In this document: positions 1-7,260 of the stretch, one piece after another
Layout of the letters: each line of letters begins with the position of its first letter
How positions within the stretch are numbered: position 1 is the first letter of the stretch
Assembly (NCBI GenBank): GCA_013695075.1
Contig: JACDBE010000185.1
Span: 1 to 12,934, forward strand
Reading direction: 5' to 3'
Origin: Acidimicrobiia bacterium
GTDB taxonomy: Bacteria > Actinomycetota > Acidimicrobiia > Spongiisociales > UBA5794
Length of the DNA stretch: 12,934 bases
Notes under the pieces: generated by a model
The model's database searches: none
What the model was told of the DNA's origin: nothing
What the model saw: only the letters and a program-made list of their open reading frames with translations
Translations under genes and position numbers: made by a program

Positions 1-1826
1 GGATCTACGAGGTGCTGGGCTGCCACCTCGACACCACCGGTGCCACCTTCCGGGTATGGGCGCCGCAAGCCGACTTCGTCGCCGTGGTGGGGGATTGGAA
101 CCACTGGAGTGGCGCCGACCGGATGGAACCCGTCGGTGGCGGGGTGTGGGTGGCGAGCATCGACGGGGTCGGCCGGGGAGCCCGCTACAAGTACCGGATA
201 GGGCGGCTGGGCAAGTCGGTCGACAAGACCGACCCGGTGGGGTTCTTCACCGAGGAGGGGCCCGGTTCGGCGTCCATCGCCTGGGACCTGGACTACGAAT
301 GGGGCGACGGCGATTGGATGGCCACCAGAGGCGAGCGCCAGACCCACCAGTCGCCGATCTCCATCTACGAGGTGCACGTCGGCTCCTGGCAGGGCCCTAC
401 CCGCTACCGGATGCTGGCCGAGCCGCTGACCGAGTGGGTGCTGCGCCAGGGCTACACCCACGTCGAGCTGCTCCCGGTGATGGAGCACCCGTACTACGCC
501 TCGTGGGGCTACCAGACCACCGGCTACTTCGCCGCCTCGTCACGCTACGGCGAGCCCCAGGACCTGATGCACCTCATCGACCATCTCCACCGCAACGGGA
601 TCGGGGTGATCCTCGACTGGGTGCCGTCGCACTTCCCCATGGACGAATCGGGGCTGGTGCACTTCGACGGCACCCATCTGTACGAGCCGGGGGACCGCAG
701 GTTGGGCTACCAGCCCGACTGGGGCTCGGCGGTGTTCGACTACGGCCGGCCCGAGGTACGCGCCTTTCTCGTGTCCAGCGCCCACTTCTGGATCGAGGTG
801 TTCCACGCCGATGGGATCAGGGTTGATGCGGTGGCCTCGATGCTGTACCGGGACTACTCCCGCAAGGACGGCGAGTGGCTCCCCAACCGCAACGGGGGTC
901 GGGAGTACCTGGAGGCCATCGCCTTTCTCCGCCAGCTCAACGACAGCGTGTATGCCCGTCACCCCGGGATCCAGATGATGGCCGAGGAGTCGACCTCGTG
1001 GCCCATGGTGACCGGGCCGGTGTCAGTAGGGGGGCTGGGGTTCGGGTTCAAGTGGGACATGGGGTGGATGAACGACACCCTGCGCTACATCCGCCGTGAC
1101 CCCATCCATCGCCGCTGGCACCACACCGAGCTCACCTTCCGGGCGATGTACATGGGCACGGAGAGTTTCGTGCTCCCGTTGTCGCACGACGAGGTGGTCC
1201 ACGGCAAGGGTTCGCTGCTGGGCAAGCAACCCGGCGACGAATGGCGCCGCTTCGCCGGGGTGCGGGTGCTGCTCGGCCACCAGTGGACCACCCCCGGCAA
1301 GAAGCTGCTGTTCATGGGCTGCGACCTGGCGATGCCGGGGGAGTGGAACCACGACGCCCCGCTGCCGTGGGAGTTGCTCGACCAGCCGGCGCACGCCGGG
1401 GTGGCCCGCTGGGTGGAGGACCTCAACCGGGTGTACCGCGCCGAGCCCGCCCTGCACCGCAGCGACAGCCGTCCGGAGTGGTTCCGTTGGGTCACCGCCG
1501 ACGATGCCGCCGGGTCCACGGTGGCCTTCGTCCGCTTCGCCGACGGCGCCCGCCCGGTGCTGGTCATCACCAACTTCACCCCCGAAGTGTGGACCTACTA
1601 CCGGTTGGGGGTGCCCGAAGGTGGCTACTGGGAGGAGATCCTCAACGGGGACGGTGCCGAGTACGGCGGCAGCGGGGTGGGCAACGTGGGCGGAGCCGTC
1701 GCCGAGGAGGTGGCTGCCAACGGGTTCGACTGGTCGATCACGGTGAACCTGCCGCCGCTGGCCACCCTGGTGCTGGCGCCGCAACGAGCCGGGCGGGACG
1801 ACGACGGGCAAGGAGCGATCCCATGA
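1..1826 (+). CDS. glgB: 1,4-alpha-glucan branching enzyme GlgB (5'-partial)
   Basis: GlgB cuts alpha-1,4 glucan chains and re-attaches them as alpha-1,6 branches on cytosolic glycogen. The frame is open from base 3, and the residues before the first GTG at 12 (IYEV, then LGCHL) match the family's conserved approach to the CBM48 domain, so the gene is cut by the window edge rather than starting at 12. CBM48 follows (FRVWAP, VVGDWNHW), then the GH13 barrel. Numbering from the codon at 12, the catalytic residues are Asp272 (GIRVDAVASM), Glu325 (MMAEEST) and Asp393 (LSHDEVVHGKG). The C-terminal beta domain ends with the usual PPLATLVL. At least 607 codons are present, close to a full short-form GlgB, so little is missing. 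The TGA (1824-1826) overlaps the glgC ATG. The product is near certain from the motifs; the true start is unknown. Confidence 0.96.
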   Translation, partial: IYEVLGCHLDTTGATFRVWAPQADFVAVVGDWNHWSGADRMEPVGGGVWVASIDGVGRGARYKYRIGRLGKSVDKTDPVGFFTEEGPGSASIAWDLDYEWGDGDWMATRGERQTHQSPISIYEVHVGSWQGPTRYRMLAEPLTEWVLRQGYTHVELLPVMEHPYYASWGYQTTGYFAASSRYGEPQDLMHLIDHLHRNGIGVILDWVPSHFPMDESGLVHFDGTHLYEPGDRRLGYQPDWGSAVFDYGRPEVRAFLVSSAHFWIEVFHADGIRVDAVASMLYRDYSRKDGEWLPNRNGGREYLEAIAFLRQLNDSVYARHPGIQMMAEESTSWPMVTGPVSVGGLGFGFKWDMGWMNDTLRYIRRDPIHRRWHHTELTFRAMYMGTESFVLPLSHDEVVHGKGSLLGKQPGDEWRRFAGVRVLLGHQWTTPGKKLLFMGCDLAMPGEWNHDAPLPWELLDQPAHAGVARWVEDLNRVYRAEPALHRSDSRPEWFRWVTADDAAGSTVAFVRFADGARPVLVITNFTPEVWTYYRLGVPEGGYWEEILNGDGAEYGGSGVGNVGGAVAEEVAANGFDWSITVNLPPLATLVLAPQRAGRDDDGQGAIP

Positions 1827-3070
1827 GACCCCGGGGCATCCGCAACGTGCTGTCGATGGTGCTCGCCGGTGGCGAGGGCAAGCGGCTGTGGCCGCTGACC
1901 GAGGACCGGGCCAAACCGGCGGTGCCGTTCGGGGGGCACTACCGCCTGATCGACTTCGCCCTGTCCAACCTGGCCAACGGGGGATACCGCCACATCATCG
2001 TGCTCACCCAGTACAAGAGCCACAGCCTGGACATCCACCTGTCACGCACCTGGCGGCTGTCGACGCTGCTGGGCAACTACGTGACGGCGGCCCCGGCACA
2101 GATGCGGGCTGGCAAGCGCTGGTTCCTGGGGTCGGCGGACGCCATCTTCCAGAATCTCAACATCGTTTCCGACGAACGCCCCGACTACATCTTCGTGTTC
2201 GGTGCCGACCACATCTACCGGATGGACCCCAGCCAGATGCTCGATCAACACCTGGACACCGGGGCCGGGGTCACGGTGGCGGCGCACCGGGTGCCCATCG
2301 GTGACGCCGACCAGTTCGGGGTCATCGAACGGGGGTCGTCGACCAAGATCGATGCCTTCCGGGAGAAGCCCCCCGACCCCAGGCCGCTGCCGGAGGATCC
2401 CACCCACGCCTACGTGTCGATGGGCAACTACGTGTTCGACGCCGACGTGCTGGTGGACATGGTGCAGGAGGACGCCGCCGACGACAGCTCCCGCCACGAC
2501 ATGGGGGGCGACATCATCCGCAAGCTGGTCGACGCCGGGGTGGGGCACGTGTACGACTTCACCGGCAACGAGGTACCCGGGCAGACCGAGCGCAGCGCCG
2601 GATACTGGCGGGACGTGGGGACCCTGGATTCGTACTTCGCCGCCAACATGGACCTGGTGGACATCGAGCCGGTGTTCAGCCTGTACAACGAGCTGTGGCC
2701 CATCTACACCGACATGCGCTCGCTGCCGCCGGCCAAGATGGTGGCCACCAGCGCCCACGGGGCGGGGCAGATCGCCAACAGCATCGTCTCCAACGGGTGC
2801 ATCCTGTCGGGGGCCACCGTCACCGGTTCGGTGCTGTCACCTGGGGTCCGCATCGACGACGGCGCCTCCGTCTACCGATCGGTGATCTTCTCCGGGGTTC
2901 GTATCGGGGCCGGGGCGGTGGTGCGCAACGCCATCATCGACAAGAACGTGGTGGTGCCCGAGGGTGCCCGCATCGGTGTCGACCCCGAGCTCGACGCCAC
3001 CCGCTTCCAGCTGTCCGACTCCGGCATCGTCGCGATAGCCAAGAACCAGCGGATCACCGACCCGGCGTAA
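1823..3070 (+). CDS. glgC: Glucose-1-phosphate adenylyltransferase (ADP-glucose pyrophosphorylase) GlgC
   Basis: GlgC makes ADP-glucose and PPi from ATP and glucose-1-phosphate. This is the committed, usually allosterically controlled step of bacterial glycogen synthesis. The protein has 415 residues, normal for the family. The N-terminal nucleotidyltransferase domain has VLAGGEGKRLWPLT, RAKPAVPFGG and IDFALSN, followed by LTQYKSHSL, GSADAIFQN, FGADHIYRMD, FREKP and YWRDVGTLDSY. The C-terminal part (about 290-415) has the hexapeptide pattern of a left-handed beta-helix. The ATG at 1823 is supported by an AAGGAG Shine-Dalgarno at 1810-1815 with 7-nt spacing and by the ATGA overlap with glgB, which implies coupled translation. 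The longer open frame upstream (from 1241) is antisense-free shadow inside glgB and is not part of this gene. Its partner GlgA is in the convergent operon. Confidence 0.97.
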   Translation: MRPRGIRNVLSMVLAGGEGKRLWPLTEDRAKPAVPFGGHYRLIDFALSNLANGGYRHIIVLTQYKSHSLDIHLSRTWRLSTLLGNYVTAAPAQMRAGKRWFLGSADAIFQNLNIVSDERPDYIFVFGADHIYRMDPSQMLDQHLDTGAGVTVAAHRVPIGDADQFGVIERGSSTKIDAFREKPPDPRPLPEDPTHAYVSMGNYVFDADVLVDMVQEDAADDSSRHDMGGDIIRKLVDAGVGHVYDFTGNEVPGQTERSAGYWRDVGTLDSYFAANMDLVDIEPVFSLYNELWPIYTDMRSLPPAKMVATSAHGAGQIANSIVSNGCILSGATVTGSVLSPGVRIDDGASVYRSVIFSGVRIGAGAVVRNAIIDKNVVVPEGARIGVDPELDATRFQLSDSGIVAIAKNQRITDPA

Positions 3071-3105
3071 CCCCTCCCGTCTGTTTCCCCTTCCTTTGGG
3101 AGGGG
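3071..3105 (+). terminator. Terminator-like stem-loop directly after glgC
   Basis: A perfect 8-bp inverted repeat, CCCCTCCC (3071-3078) and GGGAGGGG (3098-3105), begins on the base after the glgC stop codon and encloses a 19-nt pyrimidine-rich loop. No U-tract follows, so it is not a textbook intrinsic terminator, but U-poor stems are common in high-GC actinobacteria. Termination of the glgBC transcript is an inference from position. It may instead belong to the G-rich repeat that follows. Confidence 0.45.
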
Positions 3106-3118
3106 TGCCGAGCGGAGC

Positions 3119-3192
3119 GAGGGCGGGGAGGGATTCCTGAGGCGGGGAGGGCTGCCGAGGTGGGGAGGGATTGCGAGTCGGAGATGGATGCC
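3119..3192. repeat. Degenerate G-rich tandem repeat, about 18-bp period
   Basis: Four head-to-tail units each start with GAG and carry a G-rich core: 3119-3138 (20 bp), 3139-3156, 3157-3174 and 3175-3192 (18 bp each, the last clearly diverged). Units 2 and 3 differ at only a few positions (GAGGCGGGGAGGGCTGCC against GAGGTGGGGAGGGATTGC). The tract has many G-runs on the + strand and lies between the glgC stem-loop and the vgb-like remnant. I see no gene in 3071-3204. It may be one copy of a dispersed intergenic repeat; that needs a genome search. Confidence 0.55.
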
Positions 3193-3204
3193 CGGGACGT
3201 ACCG

Positions 3205-3711
3205 TCAGCCGGTGGGGCGGATCAGCACCAGGTGATCGGCGGACGACTCGGCGCCCCACACTTCGCGGGAGCGCCCCAGGATCTGGCGGACATCGCCGGG
3301 CTGGTGGGGGAGGCGGAACTCGGCGAAGGTCTCGGTGGTGGGATCGAACCGGACCAGGGCGTTGGCGGTGAAGTCGCTCAGCCACACCGTGTCGGTGTCG
3401 TCGACGTACACCGCATAGGTGGACGGGTCGTCACCGGGGAGCTCCCAGCTGGTCCAGGTGCCAGTGTCGGGCTGGTACCGGCTCACGTGGCCGCTGTTCC
3501 ACTCGCTGACCCACACCGCACCCTGAGAGTCGGCCCACACCCGGCGGGCACCCTGCCCGGGGGTAAGCGGTTCGATCACCTCGGCGGAGCCGTCTGGTTG
3601 CGCCCGGGCGATGTGGCTGCCGGCCAGCGAGGCGTAATAGACGTGATCCCTGGTAGTGACCGTGATCCCATAAGGCCCGCCGCCTTCGGGGGGGCGCCCA
3701 AACCCAGATGC
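3205..3711 (-). pseudogene. 5'-truncated virginiamycin B lyase-like (Vgb/NHL-type beta-propeller) gene
   Basis: This - strand frame is open from the TAA at 3712-3714 to the TGA at 3205-3207 and encodes about 168 residues in four consecutive propeller-blade repeats of about 42 residues. Recognisable blade pieces include GPYGITV, VYYASLAGSHIAR, AVWVSEWNSGHVSRY, YAVYVDDTDTVWLSDF, NALVRFDPTTETF and VRQILG followed by EVWGAES. The C-terminal end matches the normal end of Vgb-family proteins, which usually have about 290-300 residues in seven blades; the first half is missing. Only about 60 bp separate the break from glgA, so no N-terminal half can be hidden upstream. The only ordinary start in frame is a GTG at 3579, which lies inside a blade. 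I therefore call it a decayed remnant. Expression of a 124-residue fragment from 3579 cannot be excluded. Original activity (streptogramin lyase or a general propeller) is unknown. Confidence 0.75.
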
Positions 3712-3768
3712 TTAGGACCCAAACGCGCCACCTGCGGCGCCTTTCGGTCCTAAGAATCCCTTCGGGGG
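3683..3768. repeat. 10-bp direct repeat CCTTCGGGGG flanking the hairpin
   Basis: The copies lie at 3683-3692 and 3759-3768, 66 bp apart, one on each side of the 19-bp stem. Left of the hairpin the copy falls in the vgb-like frame close to where propeller homology begins; right of it, it lies just outside the glgA stop. The arrangement resembles a target-site duplication around a palindromic mini-element. In GC-rich DNA a 10-mer of this composition can also recur by chance. Confidence 0.4.
3711..3754. repeat. Long imperfect hairpin at the broken end of the vgb-like gene
   Basis: The left arm (3711-3729) and right arm (3736-3754) form a 19-bp stem with two mismatches around a 6-nt loop, ACCTGC. 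The outer 9 bp (CTTAGGACC and GGTCCTAAG) are perfect. The in-frame TAA that closes the vgb-like frame lies in the left arm. It stands 18 bp downstream of glgA on the - strand, so it could act as the glgA terminator, but no T-rich stretch follows in that direction. The outer direct repeat CCTTCGGGGG (3683-3692 and 3759-3768) brackets it, which also suits a small inserted element. Confidence 0.6.
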
Positions 3769-3772
3769 CGGC

Positions 3773-5152
3773 TCAGCCGCTGGTGATGTTGCGGTACAGC
3801 TCGATGTGACGCCGCGCCGGGTCCCGCCACGACCAGTCGTGGCGCATCCCCCGCAGCTGGATGGTGCGGCGCCTGCTCGGCGAGCGCCACGCCCTGGTGG
3901 CCCGGTGGATGGTGTCGAGCAGCGCCATCGGGGTCACCTCGCCGGCGACGAAGCCGTTGCCGGCGGGTCCGTGCAGGTCGGCGTCGACCACCGTGTCGTG
4001 GAGCCCGCCGACGTCGGTGACCATCGGGATGGTGCCGTAGATCATCGCCTGCATCTGGGCCAGCCCGCACGGCTCGAAGCGGCTGGGCATCAACAGCAGG
4101 TCGGCACCGGCGAACAGCCGGTGCGACATCGCCTCGTCGTACCCCTCCACGAAGCGGGCCACGTCACCGCGACCCACCGTTGCCCAGTGGGCGCGCTCGG
4201 CCAGCTCCCGGTCGCCGGAGCCGAGGATGACCAGCTTGGCGGGGAAGTGGTCCAGGTAGTCGATCATGTCGAGGGCCAGGTCGACCCCTTTTTGGTGGGT
4301 GAGCCGCGTGACCATGGCGATGACCGGGTGGCGTGTCGTTGCCCACTCGCATTCCACCAGCAGGCTGCGCCGGGCCGCCGCCTTGCCCGACAGGTCGTCG
4401 GTGTCGTACCGGTCGGCCATGTAACCGTCGGTGGCCGGGTTCCACTGCTCGGTGTCGATGCCGTTGAGGATCCCCAGCACGTTCTCGCCCCGCGCCCGCA
4501 GCGGCCCGTCCAGCCCGAACCCGCCCTCGGGGCGGCGGATCTCATGGACGTAGTTGGGGCTCACGGCGACCACCCGGTCGGCCAGGGCGATGGCCCCCGA
4601 CATGGGGTTGATGATGCCGTGCCACTCGTATGCCTCGGGGCGGCGGTGGAGGACCCCGGCCCATCCGGCATTGGCCATTCCCTGGTAGGCCAGGTTGTGG
4701 ATGGTGAACACCGACGGGACGTGGCGGGACAGCATCCCCAGGGCGGCTCCGGTGTGCCAGTCGTTGAGGTGCACCACGTCCGGGTCGAGCACGTCGACCA
4801 GCCGGGCCACCGCCGCCGAAAAGGCCATGAAGCGGAAGTCGTTGTCGTGCCAGCCCTGACCGGCCTCGTCGTTGTAGGGATGGGGGCGTTCGATGGCCGG
4901 GGTGCGCACCGCCAGCAGCGGCACCCCGTCGCCGAAGATCCCCTCCCGCACGGTGGTGATGCCCACCCAACCGGGCATGTCCAGCGGCTGGGCGGCGCCC
5001 AGTCCGGCGTCGAAGGTGCCGTAGTCGGGCACCACCACGGTGACCTCGATCCCGTCGGCGTGGAGCTGCCGCACCAGCCCAGCCGCGGCGTACGACAACC
5101 CACCGACCCTGACCAGCGGAGCCAGCTCGGCGGTGGCGAACAGCACCTTCAT
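3773..5152 (-). CDS. glgA: Glycogen synthase GlgA (ADP-glucose type, GT5)
   Basis: GlgA transfers glucose from ADP-glucose to the non-reducing end of alpha-1,4 glucan in the cytosol, using the product of GlgC. The protein has 459 residues, slightly short of the roughly 475-residue bacterial norm. The N-terminal Rossmann domain begins MKVLFATAELAPL and carries DPDVVHLNDWHT, FTIHNLAYQG and VSPNYVHEI. The C-terminal domain has GILNGID, WNPATD, MVTRLTHQKG, LVILGSGD and SRFEPCGLAQMQ, then YGTIPMVTDVGGL. The usual Lys-15 of the KXGGL nucleotide-sugar motif is Arg (RVGGL, residues 15-19). The ATG at 5152 is chosen because it overlaps the glgX TGA (ATGA) and has a GGGAG Shine-Dalgarno 7 nt upstream; an open frame back to 5275 lies inside glgX and lacks homology. 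It is last in the paaI-like/glgX/glgA operon and converges on glgC. Confidence 0.95.
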   Translation of the reverse strand: MKVLFATAELAPLVRVGGLSYAAAGLVRQLHADGIEVTVVVPDYGTFDAGLGAAQPLDMPGWVGITTVREGIFGDGVPLLAVRTPAIERPHPYNDEAGQGWHDNDFRFMAFSAAVARLVDVLDPDVVHLNDWHTGAALGMLSRHVPSVFTIHNLAYQGMANAGWAGVLHRRPEAYEWHGIINPMSGAIALADRVVAVSPNYVHEIRRPEGGFGLDGPLRARGENVLGILNGIDTEQWNPATDGYMADRYDTDDLSGKAAARRSLLVECEWATTRHPVIAMVTRLTHQKGVDLALDMIDYLDHFPAKLVILGSGDRELAERAHWATVGRGDVARFVEGYDEAMSHRLFAGADLLLMPSRFEPCGLAQMQAMIYGTIPMVTDVGGLHDTVVDADLHGPAGNGFVAGEVTPMALLDTIHRATRAWRSPSRRRTIQLRGMRHDWSWRDPARRHIELYRNITSG

Positions 5153-7260
5153 GACGACGCTCCCGTTCGGCTCAGCACCATCATGGCGAACGGCTCCAAG
5201 GTGATGACCTCCCCGGGCCCGAACGCCCTGGCCTCCGCAGGGGCATCGCCGGTGGTGTCCACCGCCACCGTCCACTTCGCCTCCCCCACCCCGGAGGGGA
5301 CCGCCATTTCCACTGCGGTGGGGGCCCCATTGGCCAGCACCAGGAACGAGGCGGCGTCGAGCGGGGTCTGGTCGAGGTCGAGCGGTCGCAGGGCGTCTCC
5401 GTTGAGCAGCATCCCGATGGCGACGGTGCCCACGTCCGCCCAGTCGGCCAGGGTCATGGGCATCCCGTCGGCGGCGAACCAGGTGACGTCCTCACTGCCG
5501 GGCCCGCCGGGCAGGCCGGTGAGCCAGGTGCGGCGGTGCAGAACCGGGTTGGCGCCGCGCAGCTCGACAATGGTGCGCGCGAACTCGAGGAAGTCGGCAT
5601 CGGCGCCATCCCAGTGGTACCACGACCTCTCGTCGTGGTGGGCGTAAGGGTTGTTGTTGCCGTGCTGGGTGCGACCCAGTTCGTCGCCTCCCAAGATCAT
5701 GGGCACCCCCTGGGACACCAACAGGGTGGCCAGCATGCTGCGGCGGCGGCGGCGGCGCAGCGCCTGGATGGCGGGGTCGTCGGTGGGGCCCTCGACCCCG
5801 GTGTTCCATGACCGGTTGTTGGTGGAGCCGTCAGAGCCGTCCTCGCCGTTCTCGTCGTTGTGCTTGTGGTCGTAGCGCACCAGGTCGGTGAGGGTGAATC
5901 CGTCGTGGCTGGTGACGTAGTTGATCGACGCCGCCGGACCCCGGCGTCCTCCGCTGAGGAAGATGTCGGCGCTGGCGGTGAGCCTGGTGGCCAGGTCGGG
6001 AACGGTGCGAGTCACCCCGCGCCAGAAGTCGCGTACCGTGTCCCGGTACCGGTCGTTCCACTCGCTCCAGCCGGCGGGGAAGCCGCCCAGCTGGTAGCCG
6101 CCCGGTCCCACGTCCCATGGCTCGGCGATGATCTTGACGGATGACAGCACCGGATCCTGGTTGATCACCTGGAACAGCGGTGCCGTCCGGTCGAAGACCT
6201 CCTGGCGGCGACCCAGGGTGGTGGCCAGGTCGAGGCGGAACCCGTCGACGTGGAAGCGAGTCACCCAGTGCCGCATGCTGTCGGCGATCGCTCGGATGGT
6301 GGCGGGGTGATCGGTGTTGATGGTGTTGCCGGTGCCGGTCAGATCCAGGTAGCGGCGCTTGTCGTGGACGTCGAGGCGGTAATAGGCGGGGTTGTCGATG
6401 CCCCGCAGCGACAGGTGGGGGCCCAGCTGGTGCGACTCGGCGGTGTGGTTGTAGACCACGTCGAGGATCACCTCCAGCCCGGCGGCGTGCAGCCGGCGCA
6501 CCATCTGCTTGAACTGGACAACGGGGCCGTCACCGTTGTCGGCGGCGTACCCGGCGTGGGGGGCGAACCAACCGATCGGCTGGTATCCCCACAGGTTGCG
6601 CCGGCCCCGAGCCACCAACGCCCGGTCGTGGACGAAGTGGAGCACCGGCATCAGCTCGACGGCGGAGACCCCGAGCCCGGTCAGGTGCTCCAGCACCGGG
6701 TCGCTGGCCAGCCCGAGGTAGGTGCCCCGCAACCGCTCGGGTACACCAGGGTGGAGCTTGGTGAGGCTCTTGACGTGGGTCTCGTAGATCACCGTGTCGG
6801 ACCATCGGGTGCGTGGGGGGGCGTCATCGCCCCAGTCGAAGTCGTGGTCGACCACCACCGACCGGGGCACGAACGGGGCGCTGTCCACCCAGTCGATTGC
6901 GTCCGGGTGCTCGGGACGGAACCCGAACACCGCTGGGTCCCAGTCGACTTCGCCCTCGATGGCGCCGGCGTACGGGTCGACGAGCAGCTTGGCCGGGTTG
7001 CAGCGCAGCCCGGCGGCCGGGTCCCACGGGCCTTCCACCCTGAGCCCGTAGCGGGTGCCCGGGGACACCCCCACCAGGTAGCCGTGGTGGATCGACCCGG
7101 TGCGCTGCTGCAGCCAGTGGGCCGTCTCGGTGCCCTCGTCGTCGAACAGGCACACCGAGATGCGATCGGCGATGTCGGAGTGCACGGCGAAGTTGGTGCC
7201 GTCCTCGTCGGGGGTGGCTCCCAACGGGTGGGGTTGGCCGGTGAGCTGGCGGCTGGTCAC
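5149..7260 (-). CDS. glgX: Glycogen debranching enzyme GlgX (isoamylase type)
   Basis: GlgX hydrolyses alpha-1,6 branch points, typically of phosphorylase-limited glycogen, releasing short maltodextrins. The 703-residue protein starts with a CBM48 domain (HPLGATPDEDGTNFAVHS, then RYGLRVEGPWDP) followed by a GH13 barrel. In this numbering the catalytic residues are Asp344 (FHVDGFRLDLA), Glu380 (KIIAEPWDVG) and Asp453 (TSHDGFTL). Other family motifs are VIYETHVKSLTKLHP, DVVYNHTAE, and VPMILGGDELGRTQ with GNNNPY. I chose the GTG at 7260 because it overlaps the upstream thioesterase TGA as GTGA; the 15 residues before it (from 7305) lie within the thioesterase gene. No strong Shine-Dalgarno precedes it, so re-initiation is likely. 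A (CGG)5 run at 5741-5755 encodes part of an Arg tract near residue 503. Its 3' end overlaps glgA. Confidence 0.95.
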   Translation of the reverse strand: MTSRQLTGQPHPLGATPDEDGTNFAVHSDIADRISVCLFDDEGTETAHWLQQRTGSIHHGYLVGVSPGTRYGLRVEGPWDPAAGLRCNPAKLLVDPYAGAIEGEVDWDPAVFGFRPEHPDAIDWVDSAPFVPRSVVVDHDFDWGDDAPPRTRWSDTVIYETHVKSLTKLHPGVPERLRGTYLGLASDPVLEHLTGLGVSAVELMPVLHFVHDRALVARGRRNLWGYQPIGWFAPHAGYAADNGDGPVVQFKQMVRRLHAAGLEVILDVVYNHTAESHQLGPHLSLRGIDNPAYYRLDVHDKRRYLDLTGTGNTINTDHPATIRAIADSMRHWVTRFHVDGFRLDLATTLGRRQEVFDRTAPLFQVINQDPVLSSVKIIAEPWDVGPGGYQLGGFPAGWSEWNDRYRDTVRDFWRGVTRTVPDLATRLTASADIFLSGGRRGPAASINYVTSHDGFTLTDLVRYDHKHNDENGEDGSDGSTNNRSWNTGVEGPTDDPAIQALRRRRRRSMLATLLVSQGVPMILGGDELGRTQHGNNNPYAHHDERSWYHWDGADADFLEFARTIVELRGANPVLHRRTWLTGLPGGPGSEDVTWFAADGMPMTLADWADVGTVAIGMLLNGDALRPLDLDQTPLDAASFLVLANGAPTAVEMAVPSGVGEAKWTVAVDTTGDAPAEARAFGPGEVITLEPFAMMVLSRTGASS
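5160..5164 (-). promoter_or_regulatory. Ribosome binding site of glgA
   Basis: GGGAG on the - strand, 7 nt before the ATG at 5152, inside the end of glgX. It decides the glgA start against the longer open frame and fits translational coupling to glgX. Confidence 0.6.

Noticed and set aside
1241..1822. A long N-terminal extension of glgC
   Set aside because: It overlaps glgB in another frame; the family N-terminus, Shine-Dalgarno and ATGA overlap all place the start at 1823.
2695..3753. A 352-codon + strand frame running from inside glgC across the vgb-like remnant
   Set aside because: It spans a coding end, a terminator-like stem, tandem repeats and an antisense remnant; no domain is visible, and the propeller repeats on the - strand explain the second half.
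3711..3754. Integron attC recombination site
   Set aside because: The hairpin lacks the RYYYAAC/GTTRRRY core boxes, and there is no integrase or cassette array.
3806..5647. A 613-codon + strand open frame opposite glgA and the end of glgX
   Set aside because: It is antisense to two genes with complete catalytic motifs, its translation is low-complexity His/Val/Gly-rich, and long antisense frames are expected at this GC content.
5741..5758. CGG trinucleotide run in glgX as a phase-variable switch
   Set aside because: A triplet repeat would not shift the frame, and an Arg-rich stretch is normal at this point of GlgX, so it is probably just codon bias.
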